Positions 16,705 through 26,466 of a DNA stretch of 64,000 nt are shown here, in pieces; within the stretch, counting starts at the first letter, position 1; each line of letters opens with the position of its first letter. The stretch is from the NCBI RefSeq assembly GCF_900188485.1, contig NZ_FZPH01000014.1, positions 210,272-274,271 on the forward strand, written 5' to 3'. Under the pieces are notes generated by a model. The model worked only from the letters and a program-made list of their open reading frames with translations. It was not told the DNA's origin and ran no database searches. The DNA comes from Asanoa hainanensis (lineage in GTDB: Bacteria > Actinomycetota > Actinomycetes > Mycobacteriales > Micromonosporaceae). The position numbers were made by a program, and so were the translations under genes.

Positions 16705-18981
16705 ATGGGTCACGTGGCGAAGCACTCCGCCGGCGCGGGGTCCGACCGGGACCGTTCCGCGCCGCCGAGCAAGCCGGGCGAGCCCGCGGAGACACCGGCG
16801 GAGCCGGTCGCGGTCAAGCCAGGCGAGCCCGGCGACCGGCCGGACGACCCGGCCGGCTCGGTCGTCGCCCGGCCGATGGACGCGCGCACCCGTTCCGACG
16901 CCGACCGGACCGTGGTCCGACCCACGATGCCCGCCCGCGGTGGGCGCCGCTGGTGGCAGTTCGGCCGGGCTGCCGACGAGCCGCGCCCCGTCTCCCACGC
17001 GGCCGGCGCCAAGGCCCAAGCTGACGAACACCGGCGGGACCGCGACCCGGCGAAGAGCGTGGCGACCGGGCGTTCCCGCGTGGAGCCCACCGCGGACCGC
17101 CCCGCGGCCAACGGCGGGCCTTCCACCCCGGCGGACCGCGCCGAGCAGGCACAGTCCCGCCGGGAACCGGCCGGCTCGTACGGCGCTCGGCGGGCAAGCG
17201 CCGACGCTCCGAGCGTCGGCAGCGCGCCCGACGTCGCTGACCGCTGGCGGGACCGGTCCGGCTCGCTGGAGTCCGTGAGCGGGTTGTCCGCCTGGGGCGC
17301 GCTCGGGTCGAAGGAGAGCCCGGACGACCGTTCCCCGATCACCGGCCTCGCGCCCTGGCTGGGGTCGGACAGCTCGGACGATCGACACGACGACGGCGAC
17401 GGCCTACGGGTGAAGTTGCGCGACGGCGAGCGGTCCGCGTTGCGGCCGACCGCGCCGACCGGCACCCCGACGTACGAAGGCGACGGGATGGGCGTCGAGG
17501 ACACCGCCGTGCTGCCCAAGCTCGGCAGCCCGATCCAGACGCAGCGCATCTGGACCACCCGCCCGGACCCGGCCGACGCGGACACCGAGGCCAAGGACGA
17601 CAAGGGAAAGAAGAAGAAGCAAAAGAAGATCGACGTGACCAGCCTGCTGGACGTCGGCATCAAGCTGCTGCCGGAGCTCGAGCCGGCCGCTCCGGACGGA
17701 CCCATCACCAACGCCCGCTGGGCCGCCCTGGTCCGGGCGGCCGCGCGGCGGATGATCTGGAGCCTGCCGGTCGCCGGCGTGGTGGCGGGCGCCGCGTCGA
17801 TCGGCGCCATGGTCCGCGGCGGACCGGCGCACTACCTGAGCGGTGCCGAGCCCTTCCGGCTGATCGCCTGGGTGACCAGCGTGTGGCTCGGCATGCTCGC
17901 GATGATCTGCCTGGTCGGGATCCTGGCGGCGGTACGCGTCCGCGGCACCGCGCTGCTCGGCCTCATGCTCGGCCTGCTCGGCGGCGTCTCGATGCTGATG
18001 TTCGCCGCGGTGCCGCCGGCCACTCCGATCTGGGGCCTGAGCGCGAAGACGCTGACGCTGTCCTGCGGCGCTCTCTACAGCGCCGGCTGGATGGCGATGG
18101 GCTGGGCGGTGTTCCGGTCCCGCATGTTCACCCGGGGCGACGGCCTGATGCTCGTCCTCTGTGGTCCGATGGTCGGCATCGCGGGCCTGTGGATGTCGCC
18201 GTTCCACACGGCCGGCGCGCTGCTGATGATCGCCGCCGGCCTGGGCATCGCCTGGAAGTCCGGCAGCACCCTGCGCGCCGTCCGCGCCGGCCGTGAGGCC
18301 GACCTGGCGGAACGGGCCGGCCCGCCCCTGGAGCTCGCGGAGATCCGGCCGCGCCGGGCCCGCAAGGAGCAGAAGCCGCCCAGCAAGCGCCGCGCCCGCG
18401 CCGCCAAGCGGGCGGAAGCCAAGAGGCAGGCGGCCGACGCCAAGCAGGCAGCGGCGAACAAGGCGGCGGAGGCCAAGCAGGCGGAGAAGGACCGGAAGGC
18501 GACGGAGGCCAAGCAGGCGGCCGAGGCCAAGCAGGCGGCGAAGGACAAGCGCTCGCGCCGTGGCAAGCAGCCCGACCCGGCGAGCACGCAGTCGGGCCAG
18601 GCCGGCCTCGCGGACCGGGCCGACGCGGCGAGCAGGCAGTCGGGCGACGCCGGCCGCAGTCAGACCGACGGGGTGAACCGCCACACGTCCGACTCGTCCA
18701 GGCCCTCGGAGTGGTCCCGGCAGGGCAGCCAGCACGCGGCCCACGGGGACCGGCGACCGGACGGGCGCGAGCCGGCCGACCCGGCCAAGGATTCGGCCCG
18801 GCCCGATGCCGGCCGGCCGCAGGGGACGGCCACGCCGGCCAAGGACGAGAAGGCACCGCGCGGCCCGGGCAAGCGCCGCCTGCGGGTGGGCGCCACCACC
18901 GCGGACGCCCCGGCGCCGCCGCCCGAACCGGAAGGCGACCGCCGCCGGCGCTGGGGCTTCAAGCGCGACGGCAAGGACTGA
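16705..18981 (+). CDS. Large membrane protein with disordered ends and Lys/Ala repeats
   Basis: 758 residues. ATG 16705 has a GAGGTGA ribosome site. Residues 1-310 are low-complexity and charged (Arg, Asp, Pro, Ser), with a lysine patch KGKKKKQKKID near 300. A central region (about 350-525) has five or six membrane spans. The C-terminal 230 residues hold an alanine/lysine coiled-coil-like run of AEAKQAAxxK units, then more disorder. Function unknown; such ends suggest contact with nucleic acid or the inner membrane face, which is inference. Followed by a strong shared terminator. Confidence 0.75.
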   Translation: MGHVAKHSAGAGSDRDRSAPPSKPGEPAETPAEPVAVKPGEPGDRPDDPAGSVVARPMDARTRSDADRTVVRPTMPARGGRRWWQFGRAADEPRPVSHAAGAKAQADEHRRDRDPAKSVATGRSRVEPTADRPAANGGPSTPADRAEQAQSRREPAGSYGARRASADAPSVGSAPDVADRWRDRSGSLESVSGLSAWGALGSKESPDDRSPITGLAPWLGSDSSDDRHDDGDGLRVKLRDGERSALRPTAPTGTPTYEGDGMGVEDTAVLPKLGSPIQTQRIWTTRPDPADADTEAKDDKGKKKKQKKIDVTSLLDVGIKLLPELEPAAPDGPITNARWAALVRAAARRMIWSLPVAGVVAGAASIGAMVRGGPAHYLSGAEPFRLIAWVTSVWLGMLAMICLVGILAAVRVRGTALLGLMLGLLGGVSMLMFAAVPPATPIWGLSAKTLTLSCGALYSAGWMAMGWAVFRSRMFTRGDGLMLVLCGPMVGIAGLWMSPFHTAGALLMIAAGLGIAWKSGSTLRAVRAGREADLAERAGPPLELAEIRPRRARKEQKPPSKRRARAAKRAEAKRQAADAKQAAANKAAEAKQAEKDRKATEAKQAAEAKQAAKDKRSRRGKQPDPASTQSGQAGLADRADAASRQSGDAGRSQTDGVNRHTSDSSRPSEWSRQGSQHAAHGDRRPDGREPADPAKDSARPDAGRPQGTATPAKDEKAPRGPGKRRLRVGATTADAPAPPPEPEGDRRRRWGFKRDGKD

Positions 18982-18994
18982 CCGACGAGGACCC

Positions 18995-19035
18995 GGGCAC
19001 AGCCGCCCGCCGCCCACCCGGCGCCGGCTGTGCCC
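18995..19035. terminator. Bidirectional terminator between convergent genes
   Basis: GGGCACAGCCG (18995-19005) and CGGCTGTGCCC (19025-19035) are perfectly complementary, an 11-base stem lying between the stop of the long membrane protein and the stop of the convergent SDR. Confidence 0.75.
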
Positions 19036-19044
19036 GCCTTCGTG

Positions 19045-19728
19045 TCAGCTGAGGCGCTTCGCCCGCAGAATCGCGCCGGTCAGCGGATGCTCGCCACCTT
19101 CGCCGCCGATGTGGATGTCCCAGTAGTGCGGCGCGACCCGGTCCGGATCGACCTCGTCGGCCTCGAACGAGAGCGGCACGTGCGCCGCGTAGACCCCCTT
19201 GCCGGCCAGTGCGTCGTGCAGGTTGAGCACCCAGTTGCGCAGGGCGGCGCAGGCAAGGGCGACGTTGCCCATCGAGGGCGTCGGCCGGACCGAGCCGGGC
19301 CCGGTTGTGTACAGCAGCGTGCCGCTGCCGCGTTCGAGCATGTCGGGCAGCACCTGGCCGGTCGCGGTGATCGCGCCGTGCACGTAGAAGTCGAGGTGGG
19401 GCTGCACGTTGGCCACGCTGACGTCGAGCGGCCCGGCCAGCACCAGCCCCTTCTCTGGTCCGCGCGGCGCGGGCGAGAACTCCAGCACCTCGACCGGCTC
19501 GTGGTTGGCGGCGATGTCGCGGAACGCCCGCACCAGGCTCGGCCGGTCCATGATGTCGGCCGGATAGCCCGCCGCCGCGATCCCGGCGTCCGCGAGCTGC
19601 TCCACCAGATCGTCCAACGTGGCCGCCCGGCGGGCGATCAGGGCGATCTCGAACCCCTGCTCGCCGAAGACCTTGGCGACGGACAGCCCCAACCCGGGAC
19701 CGGCCCCGACGATGACGACCGTTCCCAC
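19045..19728 (-). CDS. SDR-like protein lacking the catalytic Tyr-Lys
   Basis: A 227-residue Rossmann protein with GAGPGLGLSVAKVFGEQGFE at the N-terminus, so NAD(P) binding is expected. Where classical SDRs have YxxxK it reads TTGPGSVRPTPSMGNVALAC, with no Tyr or Lys in the right places. It may be an atypical SDR (NmrA- or enoyl-reductase-like) or a binding protein. Its start overlaps the stop of the oxidoreductase upstream by one base, so the two form an operon. Confidence 0.8.
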   Translation of the reverse strand: MGTVVIVGAGPGLGLSVAKVFGEQGFEIALIARRAATLDDLVEQLADAGIAAAGYPADIMDRPSLVRAFRDIAANHEPVEVLEFSPAPRGPEKGLVLAGPLDVSVANVQPHLDFYVHGAITATGQVLPDMLERGSGTLLYTTGPGSVRPTPSMGNVALACAALRNWVLNLHDALAGKGVYAAHVPLSFEADEVDPDRVAPHYWDIHIGGEGGEHPLTGAILRAKRLS

Positions 19729-20645
19729 TAGCGCCGCGTGTCCACCACGAGCTTGCCCAGCTTGTGGCTGCCGAAGTCGGCGAGCGCCTGGGCCGCTTCG
19801 GACATCGGGTACGTGTGGGTGATCGGCACCCGCAGGGTTCCGGCGGCGATCGAGTCCAGGATGGTGCCCACGGTCTCCGGCGTCGCGGTCGGCACCACCG
19901 GCGTCACGGTGATGTCCTTCCGCCCGACCGAGCCCGCGTCGGCGCCGAGGGCCGACGACATCCGGCCGCCCGCCGGCAGCAGCGCGGCCAGCATGGTCGC
20001 GTCACCCGCGGCGTGCACGACCGCCGTCAACCCGGGCGGTGCCGCGAAGCCGTCGGTGTAGTCGACGGTCTCGTTGGCCCCGAGGCCGCGGACGAACTCG
20101 GTCGGCTCGCCGGGGCGGGCCGTGGCGTACACGGTGGCACCGACAGCGCGGGCCAGTTGCACGGCGAACGCGCCGACGCCGCCGGTCGCGCCGGTGACGA
20201 GCACGGTGTCGTCCTCGGTCAGCTTGAGCGTGTCCACGAGGGCCTTGGCGGTGACGGCGGCCAGCCCGGCGGCGGCCGCCTGCTCCTCGCTGATGCCCGG
20301 CGGCAGCGTGGTCACGCGGCGGGCGTCGAAGACGATGGTGTCGGCCAGCGCGCCGCGGGCCATCGAGGTACCCGTGATCACCCCGGCCACCCGGTCGCGC
20401 GGGCGGATGGTGGCCACGCCGGGGCCGACCCGCTCGACGGTGCCGGCGAAGTCGCGGCCCAGGACGACGGGGAACCGGTGCGGCTCGGACTCCCAGAAGG
20501 CGCCGGCGCCGGCGGCCACGTCGATGCCGTTGACCGAGGCCGCCTCCACCGCCACCCTGATCTGTCCGGGGCCGGGGTTGGGCACCGTCACCTCGACAAC
20601 CGCGGGGGACCGGTCGCGGCCGGCGACCGCCAGTGCTCGTGCCAT
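19728..20645 (-). CDS. NADP-dependent MDR oxidoreductase (quinone reductase-like)
   Basis: 305 residues. It has a GroES-like N-terminal domain (VLGRDFAGTVERVGPGVATI) and the cofactor motif VTGATGGVGAFAVQLARAVGA near residue 148. No zinc-binding cysteines are seen, placing it with zinc-free quinone/enone reductases. It leads a two-gene operon with the degenerate SDR and is divergent from a TetR gene across 105 bases, which suggests TetR control. Confidence 0.88.
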   Translation of the reverse strand: MARALAVAGRDRSPAVVEVTVPNPGPGQIRVAVEAASVNGIDVAAGAGAFWESEPHRFPVVLGRDFAGTVERVGPGVATIRPRDRVAGVITGTSMARGALADTIVFDARRVTTLPPGISEEQAAAAGLAAVTAKALVDTLKLTEDDTVLVTGATGGVGAFAVQLARAVGATVYATARPGEPTEFVRGLGANETVDYTDGFAAPPGLTAVVHAAGDATMLAALLPAGGRMSSALGADAGSVGRKDITVTPVVPTATPETVGTILDSIAAGTLRVPITHTYPMSEAAQALADFGSHKLGKLVVDTRR

Positions 20646-20662
20646 CGCGAGACCACCTCACC

Positions 20663-20731
20663 TAACTGGGGGATTGTCCCTGCTTAGCTCCTTCTGCGAC
20701 GCTAGCACGACCAGAGATCAACCCCCGGTTA
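20663..20731. promoter_or_regulatory. Inverted repeat in the divergent TetR/oxidoreductase region
   Basis: TAACTGGGGGATTG (20663-20676) and CAACCCCCGGTTA (20719-20731) are inverted copies with two differences, one in front of each divergent gene. They could be paired operator half-regions for the TetR protein or parts of two mirror-image promoters. Confidence 0.4.
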
Positions 20732-20750
20732 CCGTCGTAAGGTATCGACC

Positions 20751-21362
20751 ATGTCTCCCGGGAGCCTGCGGGCCGACGCCGAGCGCAATCGCCGCCAACT
20801 CCTCGACGCCGCCCGCGCGGTCTTCGCCGCGCGCGGTCTCGATGCGCCGCTGGACGACATCGCGCGGCGCGCGCGGGTCGGCAACGCCACCCTCTACCGG
20901 CGTTTCCCGCGCCGCCGCGACCTGGTCGGCGCGGTCTTCGTCGAGCCGCTGCGCGAGGTCGTCGCCACGGCCCGCGCCGCCCTCGCCGACCCCGATCCGT
21001 GGCTCGCGTTCGCGGGTCACCTGCGGTACCTGTGCGAGCTGCAGGCCCGCGACCGGGCGCTCGCCGAGCTGCTGACCGCGCGGATGTCCGAAGTGGACGA
21101 GCTGGACGACCTGCGGGACGTCGCGTTCGACTGCCTGACCGCGCTGATCGACCGCGCGCGCCAGGCCGGCGTGATCCGCGCCGAGGTCGACCACGCCGAC
21201 GTGGTGCTGATCCTGATGGCCAACGCGGGCCTGGTCGAGCGGACGGCGGCCAGCGCGCCGGACGCCTGGGGCCGGCACCTGGGCTACGTCCTCGACGGCC
21301 TCCGCCCGCCGAAAACACCGGCGCCGCCGCGCCAGCTCGCCGACCGCCTGACAGGGGGCTGA
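20751..21362 (+). CDS. TetR/AcrR-family transcriptional regulator
   Basis: 203 residues. The N-terminal DNA-binding domain reads RRQLLDAARAVFAARGLDA, then the helix-turn-helix IARRARVGNATLYRRFPRR. The C-terminal ligand domain is helical and of the SbtR-like kind. It probably represses the divergent oxidoreductase/SDR operon. ATG 20751 follows the inverted repeat closely. The next gene begins 14 bases after its stop. Confidence 0.9.
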   Translation: MSPGSLRADAERNRRQLLDAARAVFAARGLDAPLDDIARRARVGNATLYRRFPRRRDLVGAVFVEPLREVVATARAALADPDPWLAFAGHLRYLCELQARDRALAELLTARMSEVDELDDLRDVAFDCLTALIDRARQAGVIRAEVDHADVVLILMANAGLVERTAASAPDAWGRHLGYVLDGLRPPKTPAPPRQLADRLTGG

Positions 21363-21376
21363 CCGGGCCGGGGAGA

Positions 21377-22192
21377 ATGGCCGGCGTGCCGGTCACCGTG
21401 ATCACCGAACCTGGCGACGAGCGGCTCGCCGACTACCGCGCGCTGACCGACGTCGAGCTGCGTACCCGCTGGGAGCCCCCGCACGGCCTGTTCATCGCCG
21501 AGGGCGAGCTCGTGCTGCGGCGCGCGTTACGCGCCGGCTACCGCCCGCGGAGCTACCTCGTCGACGAGAAGCGGGTCGACCAGCTCGGCGACCTGATCGA
21601 CACCGCACCCGTGTACGCGGCCGGCCAGGCCGTGCTCGAACAGGCGACCGGCTTCCACGTGCACCGGGGCGTGTTGGCCAGCTTCCACCGCCGCCCGCTG
21701 CCCGACCTGGGCACGATCCTGGCCGGCGCGCGAAGGCTGGCCGTGCTGGAGGACGTCAACAACCACACCAACGTCGGTGCCATCTTCCGCGGCGCGGCGG
21801 CCCTCGGCATCGACGCCGTGCTGCTCTCGCCCACCTGCGCCGACCCGCTCTACCGGCGCAGCGTCCGGGTCAGCATGGGCGAGGTCTTCGCGGTCCCGTA
21901 CGCCACCCTCACCCCGTGGCCACGCGGCCTCGAAAAAGTCCAGGACGCCGGCTTCACCGTGATCGCGATGACCCCGGGCGCCGACGCCGTCCCACTGCAG
22001 CGGCTCACCCCCGAGCAGCGGGGCAAGGCCGCCCTGATGCTCGGCGCCGAGGGTCCGGGCATCACCCCGGCCGCGATCCGGGCCAGCGATGTGCGGGTCG
22101 CGATCCCGATGCGCCGTGGAGTGGACTCGTTGAACGTCGCCGCCGCTGCCGCGGTGGCCTTCTGGGAACTCGGCCGCGACGACGTACCGTAG
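21377..22192 (+). CDS. TrmH/SpoU-family RNA 2'-O-methyltransferase
   Basis: 271 residues, ATG 21377 with GGGGAG in front. The SPOUT motifs are clear: NNHTNVGAIFRGAAALG (motif 1), LMLGAEGPGI (motif 2) and IPMRRGVDSLNVAAAAAVA (motif 3). An N-terminal substrate-binding region starts at ELRTRWEPPHGLFIAEGE. It methylates the ribose 2'-OH of a tRNA or rRNA nucleotide using S-adenosylmethionine; the target is unknown. An open frame to the left overlaps the TetR gene and is not used. Confidence 0.92.
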   Translation: MAGVPVTVITEPGDERLADYRALTDVELRTRWEPPHGLFIAEGELVLRRALRAGYRPRSYLVDEKRVDQLGDLIDTAPVYAAGQAVLEQATGFHVHRGVLASFHRRPLPDLGTILAGARRLAVLEDVNNHTNVGAIFRGAAALGIDAVLLSPTCADPLYRRSVRVSMGEVFAVPYATLTPWPRGLEKVQDAGFTVIAMTPGADAVPLQRLTPEQRGKAALMLGAEGPGITPAAIRASDVRVAIPMRRGVDSLNVAAAAAVAFWELGRDDVP

Positions 22193-22220
22193 CTGCTTGC
22201 ATGACCATGCGCCCTGGTGA

Positions 22221-23684
<1,464 letters not shown>

Positions 23685-23691
23685 GCGAGGG

Positions 23692-25032
23692 CTAGGGGAG
23701 CAGCTTCGCGTACGTCTCCGGCACGAAGTGCGGGCCGCCCGGCGTGAAGACCTCGGTGTCGGACGCCGCCGACCAGGCCTCGGACGGCACGGCCGCGACC
23801 AGGGCGGTCACCACCGGCGACCCGGACCACGCCGGCTGGCGGGACAGCAGGCCGAGGGCGACCAGCGACTCCTCGACCTCGCCGACGCACTCGAACGGCT
23901 TGTGCCCGTCGATGCCGAGGATCTCCAGGTAGCCGGGGATCTGCGCGGGGTCGGCGAACAGGTCCAGGCCGAAGATGTTGGCCAGCCGCTCGGGCGACAT
24001 GAACGGGGCCATGGCCAGGAAGACGAACCGGCACTTCGGGCAGTGCCCGCACCAGCGGGCGGTCGCGTCGCGCAGCTTGAACGCCTGGTTGCAGCTCGTC
24101 ACCACGTCGTCGTAGCCGGTGAAGCCCGCGAACAGCTTGGCGATGTGCAGCTCGGAGAGCGTCCGCAGCAGCGAGAAGTACGGGTCGACCAGCCCGGCGT
24201 GCGCGGCCAGCGCGGCCCGCAGCAGGCCCTCGGCCTCGACGCCCTTCGACCACTGGTGGTTGACCTCGTGACCGTTCCAGATCAGGTTGGGGTCGGAAGC
24301 CGAGCGCTCGTTGGACATCACCACCGGCCCGAGCCCGTGCAGCACGGCCGTGGCGACGGCGATCAGCGAGTTGATCGCGGTGACCGGGATGTGCCCGTTG
24401 AGCGCACCGGACGCGTTGAGCTCCAGCAGCCGCGGGTCGAGCTTGCGCCGGGCGGCCAGCGCCGGCACGCCCGAGGCCGCGTTGACCGCCTCGATGATCC
24501 GGTTGGGGTTGACGGAGAACGGCACCGGGTCGAACCCGCCGGCCCGCAGCGTCTCCAGGCTGACGATCGAGTCCTTGCCGCCGCCGACCGCCGACAGCGG
24601 CCGTCCCTCGGTCAGCTCCGGCGCCGCCGGCAGCGGCGCCGCCACGCCCGCCGACTCCGGCACCAGCGACAGCACGTGCGGCAGGTCGTTGCGGTACGCG
24701 TACTCCGCGAGCCCCTTGGTGTAGAGCGCGGTCACGTATTCGACCACCGCGTCGGACACCGGCGCGGGCAGCTCGATCCGCGGGGGAGCGGCCGCCTTGT
24801 AGTAGCTGACCCCGGCGACCAGGTGCAGCAGCGAGAGCACCCGCCGGACGGCGGCGAGCCGCGCCTCGGACGGGGGCGAGGACGGCACCGGAAGGGTGAC
24901 GGTCTCGGTGAACGACAGCGCTCCGGCCGGCCCGTCGAGCTCGTAGGAGAGGGTCGCGACACCGGTGTCGGGGTCGAACGACGCGGACGGGAAGCGGAAC
25001 ACCGCCATCTGGCCGAGCTGGTCGTTGAGCAC
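23692..25032 (-). CDS. murL: Glycopeptidyl-glutamate epimerase (MurL)
   Basis: 446 residues. It resembles MurL, the ATP-dependent enzyme that inverts the terminal L-Glu of UDP-MurNAc-L-Ala-L-Glu to D-Glu. Visible features are a PP-loop-like motif LSAVGGGKDSIVSLE near 145, SNERSASDPNLIWNGHEVN, and a cysteine motif WCGHCPKCRF near 328. It acts in the cytoplasm on the nucleotide precursor. The divergent neighbour is the matching ligase MurD2, which strongly supports the call. GTG 25032 has a TAGTAT -10 five bases upstream, suggesting leaderless translation; ATG 25008 is the alternative. Confidence 0.88.
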   Translation of the reverse strand: MLNDQLGQMAVFRFPSASFDPDTGVATLSYELDGPAGALSFTETVTLPVPSSPPSEARLAAVRRVLSLLHLVAGVSYYKAAAPPRIELPAPVSDAVVEYVTALYTKGLAEYAYRNDLPHVLSLVPESAGVAAPLPAAPELTEGRPLSAVGGGKDSIVSLETLRAGGFDPVPFSVNPNRIIEAVNAASGVPALAARRKLDPRLLELNASGALNGHIPVTAINSLIAVATAVLHGLGPVVMSNERSASDPNLIWNGHEVNHQWSKGVEAEGLLRAALAAHAGLVDPYFSLLRTLSELHIAKLFAGFTGYDDVVTSCNQAFKLRDATARWCGHCPKCRFVFLAMAPFMSPERLANIFGLDLFADPAQIPGYLEILGIDGHKPFECVGEVEESLVALGLLSRQPAWSGSPVVTALVAAVPSEAWSAASDTEVFTPGGPHFVPETYAKLLP

Positions 25033-25043
25033 ACGCCATACTA
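25033..25043 (-). promoter_or_regulatory. Possible leaderless promoter of murL
   Basis: On the minus strand TAGTAT (25043-25038) lies five bases before the GTG at 25032. That spacing would place the transcription start at the start codon. No Shine-Dalgarno sequence precedes this GTG. No good -35 is seen, so this rests on the -10 alone. Confidence 0.4.
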
Positions 25044-25090
25044 GTTCGGCGCCCGCTACCGGGCCCTTCGACACCACGAGGAGCACTCTG

Positions 25091-26428
25091 ATGAGGCTGG
25101 CCGACCTCCGGGGACGCCGGGTCGCCGTGTGGGGCACCGGGCGCGAGGGCCGGGCCGCCGTCGTCGCGGTCGCCGCACACCACCCGGCCGACCTGGTCGC
25201 CGTGGACGACAGCGGCAACTTCCTCAGTCTGCCCTGGGAGGGCGAGCTGGCCGCCGCGGCGCCGCTCACCGACCGTTACGAGGCGCTCGCGGAGGCCGAC
25301 GTCGTGGTCCGGTCGCCGGGCATCCCGCAGACGCATCCGTGGATGGTCAAGCTGCGCGAAGCCGGCGTAACGGTCACGCAGGGCACCGCGCTGTGGCTGG
25401 CCGACCACGCCGACCGCACCGTCGGAGTCACCGGCAGCAAGGGCAAGAGCACGACGTCGAGCCTGGTCAGCCACCTGCTGGCGGCGCTCGGTCGGCCCAA
25501 CCTCTATGGCGGCAACATCGGCGTGCCGGTGCTCGACCTGCCCGGTGACGCCGACCAGTACGTGCTGGAGCTGTCCAGCTACCAGTGCAGCGACCTGACG
25601 GTCTCGCCCGCGGTCACCGCGGTCACCGCGCTGTTCCCCGAGCACCTCGACGCGCACGGCGGCGAGGAGGAGTACTACCGGGACAAGCTCAACCTCGTCG
25701 CCCACGGACCGAAAGCGATCATTTACAACGCGGCCGACCCGCGCCTCGCGCCAAGGGTGCGGGACCTGCCCGGTGCGATCCCGGCCAACGACCCCGCTGG
25801 CTTCCACATCGATGGCGACCACGTAAAAGCGCCCGACGGCACCACGCTGTTCGAGCGGTCGGCGCTCAACCTGCCCGGCCGCCACAACGCGGGCAACCTC
25901 TGCGTCGCGCTGGCCGTGCTGACCGCCCTCGGCATCGACTGCGTCGCGCGGGCCGACGACCTGCGCGCGGCCGCCGCGAGCTTCCAGCCGTTGCCGCACC
26001 GGTTGACCGAGATCAGCGATCCCTCCGGCATCACCTTCGTCGACGACACCCTCGCGACGAGCCCCCATGCGACCACACACGCCATCGACGCGTACGTCGG
26101 CAAGCCGTTGACCTTGATCGTCGGCGGCAACGACCGCGGCGTGGACTACACCGTGCTGCGCGACCACCTCGAGGCCCTCGGCGCGATCACCGTGCTGGCC
26201 GTCCCCGACAGCGGCCCGCGCATCGTCGACGCCCTCAAGGGCCTCGAGCACGTGCACGCCGAGGTGGTCGACGACCTGGTGGCCGCGGTCCACCGCGCCC
26301 GCGAGCTGACCGCGCCCGGCGGCGTCGTGCTGATGTCACCGGGAGCGCCCAGCTACGGCCGGTTCCGCAACTACGAGCACCGCAGCGAGGTGTACGCCGA
26401 GGCGATCAGGGATTCCGCGCCGGCGTAG
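25091..26428 (+). CDS. murD2: UDP-MurNAc-L-Ala--L-Glu ligase (MurD2)
   Basis: A 445-residue Mur ligase. The ATP loop TGSKGKSTTSSLVSHLLAA starts near 114, LELSSYQCSDL follows near 158, and the C-terminal domain has LIVGGNDRGVDYT. The N-terminal domain VAVWGTGREGRAAV replaces the usual MurD nucleotide-binding start. It is shorter and more divergent than MurD and, with MurL next to it, fits MurD2, which adds L-Glu (not D-Glu) to UDP-MurNAc-L-Ala. ATG 25091 has GAGGAG upstream. Divergent from murL by 58 bases. Confidence 0.88.
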   Translation: MRLADLRGRRVAVWGTGREGRAAVVAVAAHHPADLVAVDDSGNFLSLPWEGELAAAAPLTDRYEALAEADVVVRSPGIPQTHPWMVKLREAGVTVTQGTALWLADHADRTVGVTGSKGKSTTSSLVSHLLAALGRPNLYGGNIGVPVLDLPGDADQYVLELSSYQCSDLTVSPAVTAVTALFPEHLDAHGGEEEYYRDKLNLVAHGPKAIIYNAADPRLAPRVRDLPGAIPANDPAGFHIDGDHVKAPDGTTLFERSALNLPGRHNAGNLCVALAVLTALGIDCVARADDLRAAAASFQPLPHRLTEISDPSGITFVDDTLATSPHATTHAIDAYVGKPLTLIVGGNDRGVDYTVLRDHLEALGAITVLAVPDSGPRIVDALKGLEHVHAEVVDDLVAAVHRARELTAPGGVVLMSPGAPSYGRFRNYEHRSEVYAEAIRDSAPA

Positions 26429-26466
26429 AAAGCCCACCAGGGTCCCAGGTGTGCTAGACCGTGAGG

